Source: Blasia pusilla | Lineage: Eukaryota > Marchantiophyta > Marchantiopsida > Blasiales | Direction of reading: 5' to 3' | Length of the DNA: 64,000 bases | Assembly (NCBI GenBank): GCA_050084515.1 | Contig: CM114272.1 | Location: 46,004,001-46,068,000 of the forward strand | Shown: positions 32,331 through 44,000 of the stretch, piece after piece | How positions within the stretch are numbered: the first letter of the stretch is position 1 | Layout: each line of letters begins with the position of its first letter | The notes under the pieces: generated by a model | Told to the model about the DNA's origin: nothing | Database searches by the model: none | Seen by the model: only the letters and a program-made list of their open reading frames with translations | Program-made: the position numbers and the translations under genes

Positions 32331-33680
32331 AACGCGGACCTCACACAATCTATGGATGACACCTTTCCCGATGAAGACCTTTTCCAGATCACGGAGGACC
32401 GGTTGTGCCAATCCTTTTACGAAGATATTTTGCGCTTTTTAATTACTCTGCGACTTCCCGCCCCTATGACAGCGGAGGAACGAGCAATCTTTTTGCATAA
32501 GATAGGACCATTTGAGATATGTCAGGGGATACTATTCAAATTTGGTGCGGATGAAGAGTATCAGCGATGCTTGGAAGCATAAGAAATCCCCCACGTCATC
32601 AGAGCCATGCATACGGCTGATTCTCGTGGACACTACGCTATAAAAAATACCGTTAAGAAAATCTTGGCCGCACGTTATTGGTGGCCAACTATGTACAAAG
32701 ATGTAGGTAACTTTATCCAAAGTTGTGATGCATGCCAAAGAGCAGGTTGACCAATGGCTACCTCAAGGTGGCCTTTGATACCTATTATGCCGCAAGCACC
32801 GTTTGAAAAATGGGGTATTGACTTTGTGGGCCCCATTTGCCCCGCTACTCGCCACACAAGGCAAAAATATATTTTGATAGCTACTGACTATTGTACCAAG
32901 ATGGTGGAGGCGGTGGCCACGCGCAAAGATGACTGTGAGGCTGTGGCTAAATTTTTATACGAAATGATTATCACCCAGTATGGCTGCCCGTTGGAACTAG
33001 TAAGCGATCAAGGCACCCATTTCTTGAACCAGACTATTTAGTCTTTAACGTCACACTTTCTCATTAAGCATCGGAAGACCACGCCCTACAACCCTAAAGC
33101 CAATGGGTTAACTGAAAAATCTAACCGTTTGATCTGCCGGATATTGAATTGATTGACGGTAACGTATTCCTATGATTGGGACATGAAAATTTCCGCGGCA
33201 TTGTGGGCATACCGAACAGCCGAGAAGGTTACTACAAAGTATACCCCGTTCTTCCTTACTTATGGCGTTCACCCCTTAACACCTATTGAATGGGTTCTGC
33301 CCACTTATCGAGTGTTGGAAGGAACGAGAACGGAGGCAGTCGGCGAAGTTTTCCAAGGAAGGAATGAGACCTTAGTTGCGTTGGAGGAAGCACGCACCTT
33401 GGATTTACGCCAGACCAAACATGTGCAAAACGAACGCAAGCAATGATACGATCGACATCTCCGGCCGCAAGCTATAAGCGTTGGAGACCAGGTGCTATTG
33501 TACGATAATCGTCGGATAAAGTTCCTCGGAAAGTTAAAATTAAACTGGATGGGACCCTACCGGGTATTGGCCATCTATGATAACGAATCACTATAGTTGG
33601 GGACCTTACAGGGCGAATCCCTGCTCACTCGTGTCAATGGGATGCATGTTCGGCGGTATTATGAGCCTCAACCCTACCCG
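32331..33680 (+). pseudogene. gypsy A+ integrase
   Basis: The HHCC zinc domain ends in CDACQRAG at about 32727-32750, then TGA. The core carries GIDFVGPICPATR (about 32815), LVSDQGTHFLNQ (about 32995) and NPKANGLTEKSN (about 33095), giving the three catalytic acids D, D and E in place, with stops at 33039 and 33150. The C-terminal region with the GPYRVLAIYD block and VNGMHVRRYYEP ends near 33680. No chromodomain follows. This uninterrupted copy defines the empty site for the Mutator-like insertion in A-. Confidence 0.88.
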
Positions 33681-33897
33681 GACTGAAATCGGAGGGAAGG
33701 GGGTGAGCGACTGCCTGAAGCTTCACAAAAGGGCGAAGCGCGAGGATATTGGAACTTCGCGAAGCATGAAGCATGATGTATGGGAGCTTCGCAGAGGCGC
33801 AAAGCGCGAGATTTTTTAAGCTTTGCAAAGGAGCGAAGTGCCAAACTGACTGTTGTAGTCACGGCGCCAAGGCCAAGAGCCTACATAACGCTGGGAC
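33681..33897. other. CTTCG/CGAAG-rich spacer after A+ integrase
   Basis: The stretch is full of short inverse motifs such as GAAGCTTCAC, CTTCGCGAAG and GCTTCGCAGAGGC. Short open frames here are artefacts. It separates the integrase end from the TATA-like box and the 3' ORF. Confidence 0.6.
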
Positions 33898-33905
33898 TAT
33901 ATAAG
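33898..33905 (+). promoter_or_regulatory. TATA-like box upstream of the family A 3' ORF (A+ copy)
   Basis: TATATAAG sits 65 bp before the ATG at 33970, matching the box in A- (12732-12739). Confidence 0.45.
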
Positions 33906-33969
33906 CGTCACTACTGAACTAGACGGGTATTTTCATTTTCATAGCGTTCACTGAGATCGACCAACCAGC

Positions 33970-34085
33970 ATGCCTCGTGAAGACTACACGCCCATTCTGC
34001 AAAGTGCGGCCATGCCTATGGTCAAGCTGTCACCAGAGTTGCTCGAAGCGCTTGAAGAGCGATCTTTGGCGACTTTCTTTCAAGA
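33970..34085 (+). pseudogene. start of the A+ 3' ORF, cut by the family B block
   Basis: ATG at 33970 opens MPREDYTPILQSAAMPMVKL and LEALEERSLATFFQ, colinear with the A- ORF from 12632. After 34085 the similarity stops. The continuation reappears at 50386. Confidence 0.8.
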
Positions 34086-34386
34086 ACCCGTAGAGAGAGG
34101 CGCTACATGCTCGGGAAGAGTCAAAAATATTTTTTTTGACACTCAACCAACGGAGTTTCATCACACGGGATATCTCCTCGGATAACTTTTGCCATTCCAT
34201 AATCTATAAAAGGTTGCACCACGTCTACAAAAGAAAAGAACTATGACCGATGCGTCGCTGAAGGCGAAGGTATTGTTTCCCGTCTGCCCGTCGTAGACGG
34301 CTAATTGTCGTAAAGCTTTGAGTTTTGAAACCTCATCCTTACGTTGCAAGTTAAACCTTCTATAGACCCAAGTCTATTTTTCATTA

Positions 34387-34462
34387 GGATCGATCGTGTA
34401 ACTTTCGAACCTACGACATTCAGATTATGGGCCTGACGAGTGACCAATTACCTGCGAACATC
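34387..34462 (-). pseudogene. tRNA-Met-like remnant (CAU anticodon)
   Basis: On the minus strand the sequence reads TCAGG-CCCATAA-TCTGA, a possible anticodon arm with CAT, followed by a GTAGG/GTTAC T-arm with TTCGAAA loop. The loop CCCATAA resembles initiator tRNA. The acceptor and D arms do not pair well. Degenerate and uncertain. Confidence 0.25.
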
Positions 34463-34709
34463 ATAAAAGTCTAACGCTTTGCCATTCTTTTTGAACGAAA
34501 CCCGGTTTCCCTTTTTTTGAAAAACAAAGAATTATTTTTCTTCGTTATATGGACCCCGTCAATGCTGGCTGAAGTAGGCTTTAGGGATCAAAATATAATC
34601 AAAATTTTTTATTTTTTTTAATACCTAAGGTACTTTTTTTTCACCACAAGTAAGTTGCATGTTCCGCCTCATGTTTTGCTGGACGGAACCTTTTAGATTC
34701 TGTATTGAA

Positions 34710-34780
34710 ACCGCAGCTCAATTGGATAGAACACCAAACTACGGATTTGGGGATTGAGAGTTCAAATCTTTCCAAGCATA
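34710..34780 (+). pseudogene. tRNA-Arg(ACG)-like remnant
   Basis: Anticodon arm CCAAA-CTACGGA-TTTGG (anticodon ACG), D arm GCTCAATTGGATAGAAC with one mispair, five-base variable loop, T arm GAGAG-TTCAAAT-CTTTC. The 3' acceptor half CAAGCAT has no partner at the 5' side. The TTCAAAT loop and ATTGGATAGA D-loop resemble bacterial or mitochondrial trnR-ACG more than the nuclear gene, suggesting organelle DNA moved into the nucleus. Confidence 0.35.
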
Positions 34781-35473
34781 GGCCTATCAATCAGATTGTA
34801 CTAAGAGAATACGTAAGATAAGGAGAAAGTAAGTAGTTCCAAACACACGTTTTCTAGCCGAAAAGAAAGGTAAAAGCTTCAATAGGAAGATGAGAGACTT
34901 GGATTGGCAGTTACTAGACTGGAAATCAATTCAGGTTGTAGTAGAGGACTTCTTTCAATAGTTCAACACTAAGCATCAATTGATCTGAATTCGTTCCCTT
35001 CAAGAATAGGATCTGGACTAGAAATCACATTTAAAGATTTTGAGTTGATTCTGTGTAGTCTATGCATCAACAAAGCATAAGGTGGATTTAACAGTATCAC
35101 CAGACTGAGTGTTTAAGATGTACAACTGAATAGGGTTTTAACTATAAGGAGGCGAACTCCTCCTAAAACAGAATTAAATCAAAGGGAAATTCAAATTCCA
35201 GAGATATTGTATTACATAAGCATTCCATACCGGAAAAAGAGACTACGGTGAGACATATGATCTCCCTCTGCCAAACTCATTCGAAACAGAGATAAGTGGA
35301 TAAATGATTCTCAATTAATACGTCGGCTCTTTACTTCTACTTGAAGTTACTGCAGTATGTCTCTAACTCCATCCTCAAAGCCATCAACAACAAGTGAGAC
35401 TGATTCCGGGTCACAAAGAGGAATAATTCTTCATTCCAAGAAGAGCAAACACTGTTGATTCTATGAAATGGGC

Positions 35474-36264
35474 TGTCACGTCTTTTAGGATAGATCGGTG
35501 AGATCTAATAGAGCGCCTTCGTGAGTAGTGGAGGACACGCTCAATAGGTCGCAGATGACTCTTTGAGGCCCAGAAACCCGAGAGAGAGCGGGTTTCCCCG
35601 TTCGGCTCATTTGGAGCCATATTGAGGAACTTACTATTTTAGGTAAATACCATTTTGAGTATATGATCGAATTTCTATTTTTGGTAAGTGGTCCTTGACC
35701 TCCTACATCAGGTCAAGAGCCAAGGAGGTGACTTGGGAGAATAGGTTACCATGGAGAGAGCTTGGGAGAGGGGAGGGGTAGACCTCAAGGAGAGAGAGCT
35801 CATTCTCGATTTGTTGAACCTCTTGGCCTGAGGCGGCGGAGCTATGGAACTTTGCCTTGTGAGTGTAACCCAAGCCTCTCATTAGGAGAGTGGGTTTGGT
35901 TTGACATGAGAGAGAGTGCACACCTTTGAGAGCTATGGTGTGAGATGGTGTAGAGAGAGATTCGATCTTACTTTACAATGAGAGAATGAGAGAGTGAGAG
36001 AGCGTCATGGGGGAGCTCGCTGGTCACTTGCTGTTTTTGCAGGTTGGGGACGGTGTTCCCCGTTCAGCGGCTCATGGGAGTGCTCACCGCAGCAAGGGTT
36101 GCTTTCATTATTCTTTGCATTTGCCGATTTTTCGTGTGGAAGAGTGGCGCGCGGAAGCGCTACCCAATTGTTGATAGGGATTGAGTATGGGGGCGGGTTG
36201 TCCCATGCTGGTGCTCTCAAGAGCACCATGTAGCTTGCTGATTTGTATTTTTATAGATGTTACA
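35474..36264 (+). repeat. 5' LTR of gypsy B (about 791 bp)
   Basis: It begins TGTCACGTCTTTTAGG and by comparison ends near TATAGATGTTACA (TG...CA). The copy at 48964-49758 agrees over its whole length with few differences; another is at 58946-59742. The right end is inferred from where the 3' copy stops matching. Confidence 0.65.
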
Positions 36265-37667
36265 TTTTCGTTGGGAGAAATCAGCGCGGGAGCGCTGCCA
36301 AATTTTGTGTAGGAGAAAGAGACATTAGGCTTTATGACAGTCCCCGTCAGTTTATAATGAAATGCCTGATTCTAAATATTTTTTCATGTTGGCGTAGATC
36401 GTGAAGTTGTGCACGCTGTGCAACAAACAGTGCACAATTTGGAGTTGCGAGCAAAAAGTTATGGTCAATCTTGTAAAGCTGCCATTGTTAGGCGATTTTT
36501 AGGGTTAAATTGTGCAAACCCTAAATCAGCCGCCACACCGCCGGCGGCCGTCGCCATCATAGTCACCATCAACGGTCAACCGTCACCATCAACGTTCGGC
36601 CATCACCATCAACGGTCAAGTGTCAATGTCAACGGTCCACCGTCCATTGTACACCCTTTGGGTGCCATTGTCACCATTACGGAGTAGAGGGTCTGCCACG
36701 ACGTTCGTTGATTCCTTGACTTGCGTCGCCACCACGTACTTTGTTTTGGCCGCCACCGTCATCGCAGTTTCTTCATCAATAAGTGATGGCAGATGACCTC
36801 TGGTTATGGTGTTTGAGTTTTGATTTCATGCTGTTATGTTGTGATTGGTAGCCGCTCGACGACGATCGAGTATCGTGCCGTGACGTCCGTAGCCGCAACG
36901 CGCCGCCGATTGCCGCGCCGTGCCACTCGTGGCCGCACCGCACCATCTCGATCGCGGAGCCGCACCGTCATTGTGGAGCAGAGTGTGGGTTTATTTTTGA
37001 TTGAGGAGGGTATGCCGCCGAGTGCCGCATCCCACCATCGAGGGCCGTGCCGTTCGTAGCACTAAACGTTCCGTGCCGCCTGCAACGCCACACCGTTCCG
37101 CTGGGACCGCACTGTCTATCGAGGAGTTTTGAGCAGTATGACTTGCTGATTGGAGGAGTTGTCTCTACGATCAAGTTGGGGTCAAGATTTGCAGTTGCTG
37201 AGGAGCGACATCGACATGTGTTCAGGTTACCCATTATGGTCCTTTACCCTGCACGTGTGAGGGATTCTGGGATTTATTTGGGGATATTGGGTGTGTGGAT
37301 GCTGAGAGCATCATTTATGTATGTGGTCTAGGGGACATAGACCTGTGTGGGATGTCCGAAGTTGAGGGTAGGTTGTCGATGAGATGATAGCCTGGTCGAT
37401 TTGCCGCACCACGCCGCGTGTTGCCGCACGTTACACGTCTCGGGGAGAGAGAGTGTAGATCGAGTGCCGCATGTTTGGGATGAGTGATTGAGGGATTCCT
37501 CACGAGGTTCAGAGTGATCATGTGAGAGGGGCACGAGGGTCATCACGGAGTCCGTTTGGGACTTTGAGAGGCGAGGTGGTGAACTCGAGAGTAGCTCTAG
37601 AGGTCTTACGCGGAGTGGCGCGAGTTTCCGAGGGTCTCCACGCGAGGGACCACCACGACCTCCTTCT
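36265..37667 (+). other. long leader of gypsy B, including a short minisatellite
   Basis: The stretch precedes gag and is shared, with changes, by the copy at 59743-61168. At about 36560-36650 a 15-18-bp unit of the type CCATCAACGGTCAA repeats several times. From 36850 to 37110 it is GC-rich with many CGCCG motifs. No start of gag before 37668 is certain; weak coding signal around 37130-37220 (YDLLIGGVVSTIKLGSRFAV) occurs in both copies and may be an earlier coding piece. Confidence 0.5.
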
Positions 37668-39047
37668 GTGTCATCGTCAGACAAGGGGGAGGGTGTAGAG
37701 GAGTTTGTGAGCACATCGCCACATGTTGTGAGTGGTCCTACCAGTTGGGCGTACGAGATGGACGACCGGGGTAGAGGACGCGTGGCACAGAGGTTTTCAG
37801 TGCGAAGAGGCACCATTGAGTTGCACGATTTTATAGCAGAGTTTAGGAGTTGGTGCGACTCCCAGCGGGCCAAGAACTCTAGAGAGTTCAACCCGTCTAC
37901 AGCATGGAATGGTATGTTCTAGCATTTAGAGGGGGCGCCCATGGATGATTACCATGAGTTCTCTCATAGATATGCATGTGAGATCGAGGCGTGGAGGCTC
38001 TACTATGACCCACATTATGTGTTATGGATGGAACCGTTCCCAGATGAGGAGGAGGAGTCAGGAGAGGCTACTGCCTCTTCCACTAGTGACGTTTAAGAAG
38101 AGGTCACTCGCACGGGAGCAGTTGCACCGTCTAGTCGGGTTCGTCCCAGGTTCAACCCTGTGGTTGAGTTCTTTGCTGAGTTAAGGGTGAGCTACCAGGG
38201 GGTACGGACGGAGAAGTTGCGGAGCATCCACGACTTCCAGAGGCGCCCGTGTGAGAGTTTGCGTGAGGCTTACACTCGCTTGTCTTTGGTTGATCAACGT
38301 CACTCGGGGGGTGACAGAGGCTCGAGCTATCGGTCATGGTACGCGATCTTTGGACCAGACCTGCGGACACGGAGTGCGGGAGGGGTGCTTCTTATGAACA
38401 CCGCCTACATTGAGAGATGTTTTTAGGACCGCCGAGAACATTGAGCGCAACATGGCGGAGGAGAGCGTAGCCACCATGGGTTCGGGGCAGAGCGATCCAC
38501 GATTATTTGCACCACTGTGCGGCAAAGAACGTGGACCGAGATAGGTTGACTGTGGCACCACGAGCTCAGGGAGGATACCAAGAGGCCGTGCCACAGAGAC
38601 CTGCGCCTTCATATGCGGCTCAGCAGCAGCCGCCTACTATTACTTGTTGGTCATGTGGTGGAGCCCATCATCGGCCGCGATTGCACTCGTCGTGGTCATG
38701 GGCGTGTGCCTCAAAGATGGAGGAGGAGATGGTTGCACCAGGAGGTTATCAGTGTGACTATTGTCAGAGTTATGGTCATACACGCGCCAGGTGTTTTAGT
38801 TTACATCCTGAGTTACGTCTATACCGAGGGCCAGAGAGGGCACCAGAGCAAGTAGCCGGTCCGGGTGGGCCTAGAGATCGTGCTCCAGGTGGTCCCGTTG
38901 GGGGACGAGGAGCTGAGTGCCCGGCTGGGGTGGTGGAGCCGCCCGTGGAGGAGGTAGAGTACCACCACCTAGACGTCGAGAGAGACGCGTCGGACGTGAG
39001 GTGGGATGGCTCCTCGACATCTGGCGCTCTGAGAGCAAATTGCCGCT
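37668..39047 (+). pseudogene. gypsy B gag
   Basis: The frame opens with MSSSDKGEGVEEFVSTSPHV and continues as a capsid-like helical region (TIELHDFIAEFRSWCDSQRA; YYDPHYVLWMEPFPDEEEES), with stops near 37921, 38095 and 38424. In another frame from 38507 two zinc motifs appear: CWSCGGAHH (about 38644) and CDYCQSYGHTRARC (about 38755), the second a good CCHC knuckle. It is broken by at least two frameshifts and several stops. The second B copy lacks the middle of gag. Confidence 0.75.
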
Positions 39048-39842
39048 ATGGCATTAAGGTTACCCGATTCCGGATTCGTGGCATCGACATCATATGGAGC
39101 AGCCAGACATCTAGAGGATCCAGGATGGATGTGTGGGGTTGCCCAGATGGAGGCCGCCGCAGTTGTGATGCGTGGAGCAGCCGCAAAGTTGGATCCACAG
39201 CGAGGGGAAGCCATAAGACAGACTAGGCTTCCTCAGTCTTTCACGTTGTCCGAAGGGATGATGACCCCATCGATGGGTCCTCATCAAAGTTCCTGGAGAG
39301 TTGGTGATGTTGTTGGTTTGCATGCACGAAGGGCGATGGGAGAAGCGAGTGCGACGACTCCTGTTGTTGATGCTCAGGAGGGGCATGTGTCGAGCACGTT
39401 GTTGGGGGCGGCCACCGTTGTGTTCCGCACTCCTTTATTTTCTGCTTCCGATGTTATGACGTTGGGGGGTACGCCCGCCGAGGCTTTTCGGCTGGCCGCT
39501 TCACTATGTGAGCGCGTAGTTAGAGTTCCTGCATCACGTTCAGAGGTGATGGCAGAGGAGGTGATGGACCTGCCCTTGGAGCGGATGCTAAGGCCGTCCA
39601 CGTCAGATTCATGGCAGGCTGGGGCTGCTAGGATGGCGGAGATGCCCGCTAGACCCGCGATAGAGTGTGCCATGGCTTCTCCTGGTGTTGTGTTGTTGGA
39701 AAGCCGAGGAGAGGTCTTCCAGTTGGTGAGTCCTGGAGGTAGAGCTTTTAGTCCGCAACGCGTCTTGATGGATTCAGGAGCGCAACCCTTGATGTTGGGG
39801 AAAGCGTCATTAAGAGGATTGGGCTTGACGAGAGCCGTATGA
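39048..39842 (+). pseudogene. gypsy B protease region
   Basis: The frame is open for 264 residues. Its last part reads FSPQRVLMDSGAQPLMLGKA, with DSGA the active-site triad of a retroviral-type aspartic protease (about 39770). The upstream 230 residues are Ala/Met/Val-rich and not recognised. The second B copy has DSRA at this place. Confidence 0.7.
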
Positions 39843-41063
39843 GAGCGCGACAGATCACAGCGGTTGCGTTGGTGAGCCCCATGCCTACCGAGACGGTGGA
39901 GGTAGTGGTTGGGGGCGAGACGCGAGGAGATCTACGCACCAAGGGAGATCGGGAGAGACACCCTTGGACTTCTTGGGATGTTTTGCAGGTACACAAGGAG
40001 ATGATAGCCACAGCATGGAGCGTGGTTTCGGGCACTGCACGTGGAGGAGATAAGAGTCTGCAGTTGGCTGCAGGAGAGCGGCCGAGTGTTGTTGTTCGAG
40101 ACGGGGTCACATCATAGCAACCACCGATACCCGCGCCGGAGAGTCCTACCGTAGTCACGATGGGGACTTGGGAGCTAGATATGGGCCCTAAGTTGACAGG
40201 AGGAGAGCGGCGCCAAATACATCAGTTCCTCAGGAGTTATAGGAGCTGCTTTGCGTTTAGCATGGAGGATTTGGGTATGCTAAAGGGACCGGGGATCCGC
40301 ATTGAGTTGTAGAGTGATATGCCGATCTTCCAACGACCCTACAGGTACAGTGATATGGAGAGGGCTCTGATTCAGAGTAGGAGCCAAGACTTGGTCGGAG
40401 CAGGACTAGTGGAGATATCGCATGGGGAGTATACATCTGCCATTGTCATGCCCGCCAAGAAGGATGTGCATGGCAATTGGACGGATAGGCGGATGTGTGG
40501 GAATTACCGACCTATCAATCGGCAGACGAAGTCCGATAGGTATGCCATGCCCACCCCTGAGGAGATCTTTGATGCGATTGGTCACGCAAAGGTCTTGATT
40601 CATTGATTTACAAGCGGATACCATGTTTGCCCGATGTGCATTCTTTGTAGGAGTATGATTTTCAGGTGGTACATAGACCAGGGACGCTCAACCAGGATGC
40701 AGATGGGTTGAGTCGTAACCCATGCCCGAGTCAGCGAGATGCGACTGGAGCTCGATGGTATGGCGAGAGTGATGAGGAGTTGGTGCCAGGATGGCACGCG
40801 TCAGCCTATTTAGGCATGTTGGCTATGGAGAGCCAGAGTGTGGAGACTTTAATGGCGAGATCTAGTGGAGAGTCCTTGGATCCCAAGGCCAGTGAGGACA
40901 CGACAAGTGGCCGAGATATTCATGATGATGGAGTAGTCTTGGAGTACCTTCGTACTGGCAGCGTTGCGAGCACCATGGATGCTAGAGAGCGGGATCGGAT
41001 CCTTCAGCGGGCTAGACGGTTCCGTTGGGAGGGGACAGATGTTTTGAGGGTTTGGGAGGATGG
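39843..41063 (+). pseudogene. gypsy B reverse transcriptase remnant and RNase H end
   Basis: The start of the reverse transcriptase is visible (YRYSDMERALIQSRSQDLVG, MPAKKDVHGNWTDRRMCGNY, DRYAMPTPEEIFDAIGHAKV) from 40319 to 40606. Then the sequence jumps to the end of RNase H (FQVVHRPGTLNQDADGLSRN, about 40664-40725), so the catalytic core of both enzymes has been deleted. The following linker runs open to 41063, where the copia element cuts in at EDGR. Confidence 0.8.
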
Positions 41064-41068
41064 CAGAG
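41064..41068. repeat. left target site duplication (CAGAG) of copia 2
   Basis: CAGAG here and at 46285-46289. Joining the flanks across one copy restores the gypsy B reading frame (EDGR to VRVVPHPLQ). Confidence 0.92.
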
Positions 41069-41466
41069 TGTGAGAAAAGCAGAAAGTGACTAAATCACTG
41101 AAATCTTTACAAAACTTAGAGATACAAAGTGGCCTAGTCCGTCCGTGCGCTCACAGAAGAGCTTCGATGGAACTGGCGGGAGATTACTCGACATACGAGA
41201 ATGCGCTACCGCTGCGGCTCCCGACTATTTGACTACTCGGGAAAACTAGGGTTTTAACCTATTTTTCTTCGTTTCTATTAATAGAAAAATTTTGAAATGC
41301 ATTTAGGGTTAGATAAACCTAGTAACGCTACTCCGTAAACCATCTACGTCATATTACTATGACTCCTTTGACGTCTAAGTCGGAACCATCGATCTAGGCT
41401 TCTCCTCATACAAGGGGGCCGATCAAATCAATGGTGCTCAGAGGAGTGGATGTTGAGAATCCAATA
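41069..41466 (-). repeat. 3' LTR of copia 2 (398 bp)
   Basis: It agrees almost base for base with 45598-45988, differing at a handful of positions. The close match indicates a relatively recent insertion compared with the gypsy hosts. Confidence 0.92.
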
Positions 41467-41495
41467 CCCCCCCTCAATATCCATTCTCATGTGGA

Positions 41496-43168
41496 CTACT
41501 GTCTTGGACCTATGCCAAGACCCTTCAGATGTCGGTGAAGCTGATCTCCACTCAAGGCTTTCGTGAAGATGTCTACACAGTTATCCTCTGTTGGACAATA
41601 GACTAACTTCAAAACCTCTCTCTCGATCAATTCACGAACAAAATGGTACTGGATCTCTATGTGCTTTGTACGAGCATGAAACACAGGATTATGTGCTATG
41701 GAAATGCAACTCTGATTGTCACACCACATTACAAAGAGCACTTTTCGGTGCTTCTCCTATGTCCTCCAGTATCCATCTCAACCATACTGCTTCACAAGAA
41801 GCATAACAAGCCGCCTTGTACTCTGCCTCGCTAGAAGAAAGAGCCACTGTAGGTTGCTTCTTGCTGACCCATGACACCACACCTGATCCTACCAAGAAGC
41901 AATAACCCGAAACTGATCTTCGAGAATCTGAATCTCCTGCCCAATCTGAGTCACAAAAACCTGTCATTTCCGTCCCTGCTCCATAGGTGATGTCGTACTC
42001 GATAGTGCCTTTGATGTACTTCAACACACGCATCCCTGCCTTCCAATGGTTCTCACGAGGCTTAGTTGAGAACCTACTCAATACTCCCACGGCGAAGCTA
42101 ATGTCTGGTCTACTGTTACACAAAAATATCAAACTGTCTACAAGCTTTTTGTACAACTTTTCATCTACCAATGGTGAAACATCCTCCATCGAGAGTTTCA
42201 ACTCTACCTCCATTGGCGAGACCACTGCCTTACACTCGGTCATCCCGAATGCCTTCAAGATTTCTCTAGCATACTTCTCTTTTGAGAGAGAAAAATAGAA
42301 TCGATTGTTGCCAAATTTCAGTCCTATAAAGTAGTGAGAAGACCTAAATCGACATTTCAAACTCAGATTCCAACACTCCCTTCATTTCCTCTATTTTTTC
42401 TTCTTGTGGTCTCTGTGATGATCGGATCATCCACATACAAGACTATCAACATATACATCCCATCTTATAAAACACATACAAATTTGCTTCTGAAGGACTC
42501 TTCATGAGACCCTTCTCTCGAAAGAATGTATCTATTCGTTGATACCATACCCTTGGGGCTTGCTTCAACCCATACAATGCTCGATGAAGTAAACAAACTT
42601 TCTCTGCTGATCCGGGTGTCTCAAAACCTGGTGGTTGAGAAACATATACCTCCTCCTTGAGACTCCCGTTCAGAAAAGCAGACTTCACATCGTATTTGTA
42701 TACATGCCAACGTCTTGTTCCTGCAACCGCTAGAACAATTCGAATGGTTGTCATCCTTGCAATGGGAGCAAAATTCTCATAGTAGTCAAAGCCTTCGATT
42801 TGTGAGCATCATTGTGCGACCAACCTCGCTTTGAATTTATCCAATGTACCGTCCGACTTGTACTTGGTCTTCTACACCCACTTGGTGCGTATTATCTTCC
42901 TGTCCTCTGGCTTTTCAACCAAAGTCCAAGTTTTATTTCTCTGAATAGCGTCCATCTCCGTCTGCATGGCCTCTCTCCATTGAGGATGAGCCAGGGCCTC
43001 ATCCAAGCATGATGGCTCTTCCACCTTCAAGACCTCTGTCATCAGGGCCATGTTGACGACATGTGCGGAAGCTCTATTCTGCTCCTGTAGTCTCTTGGAT
43101 CTCCTTGGATGTGTAACAACTTCATCGATTCTTTGGTGGATCCTTACCATCCAAGATGCTTTATCCAC
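41496..43168 (-). pseudogene. copia 2 reverse transcriptase and RNase H
   Basis: Read from 43168 downward: the linker and start of reverse transcriptase (EPSCLDEALAHPQWREAMQT, RTKWV), then after a frame change YKYDVKSAFLNGSLKEEVYV and RALYGLKQAPRVWYQRIDTF (42754-42446), catalytic YVDD near 42430-42445, then from 42360 the RNase H part with DSDWAGDSDSRRSVSGY and SSSEAEYKAACYAS. The end is in another frame from 41741 (VMWCDNQSCISIAHNPVFHA, DIFTKAL). At least three frame changes. The final end matches copia RNase H with ADVFTKAL-like termini. Confidence 0.9.
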
Positions 43169-43346
43169 TTAGGTATGGCGACCGTAGTGGAAGAGCAGGT
43201 TGCTCTTTGTAATCATCACCAAATTCTTCTTCTTGATGATCCGGTGTAAACATCGTGGTGTGCTCGGTGGGTTATCTCTTCGTTTGATGATAATGTGGAC
43301 GGACCATCGATATCCGCCACTTGACGAGGTGTTCTGGAACACCACG

Positions 43347-44000
43347 TCACGACTCACAAGCATCTTCTTTTTCCTCAGGACACCAAAGGCGATAAGCTTT
43401 AGACTCATCACTGTATCCCATAAAGACGCACTTCCTGCTCTTGGACTCCAACTTGGTCCTCGATGCTTCAGGAATATGTACAAAACACTCACTACCAAAA
43501 GTCCTGAAATGTTGGACTGATGGTACCTTGCCTGAGTATGATTGATGAGGAGTCATGCCTTGCACTGACTTGGTAGCACTTCTATTTAGAATGTATACTG
43601 GCAAGATAATAACGACTTCAGCCCAAAATCCTTCTGTCAAACCTTTTGCTTTCATCATACATCTTGCCATCTCCACCACTGTACGGTTTCGACGCTCAAC
43701 AACTCCATTTTGTTGTGGTGTATATGCCATGGTTAACTGTCGCTTGATTCCATGCTCTCCCAAATATTTGTTGAATTTGTTGATAAGAATTCTCCTCCTC
43801 GATCGGTCTGAAGCTTTTGTACCTTCTTTCTGTCTCATTCTCAACCGACTTGTGCCATACTTTAAATTTTCCAAAAGCACTTGCCTTATTACGAAGGAAA
43901 TACACCCACATCTTCCTACTATAATCGCTTCGACAACTAAAAAGAAGTAGGAAGAACCACCTAATGCCACTATTCTCATTTTACCACAGAGGTCAAGCAT
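43347..44000 (-). pseudogene. copia 2 integrase
   Basis: The frame from 44000 starts within the core and contains the HGIKRQLTMAYTPQQNGVVE block with the catalytic Glu, and the C-terminal block FVHIPEASRTKLESKSRKCV. The middle, where the second Asp should be, is scrambled by a short frameshift (about 43910-43700). The zinc-binding region and first Asp are poorly readable upstream (44000-44150). Confidence 0.85.

Larger units (their letters stand above)
34086..35473. other. unassigned stretch between A+ and gypsy B, with tRNA-like traces
   Basis: No gene was found. Two short parts look like old tRNA sequence (see separate entries). The rest is AT-rich with homopolymer runs (34500-34640) and no family match in the window. 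It could be organelle-derived, SINE-like or an old deletion filler. Confidence 0.4.

Noticed and set aside
36820-37331. Genes in the GC-rich leader of gypsy B
   Set aside because: Open frames on both strands reflect base composition; only one short block is shared with B3 and it lacks a start.
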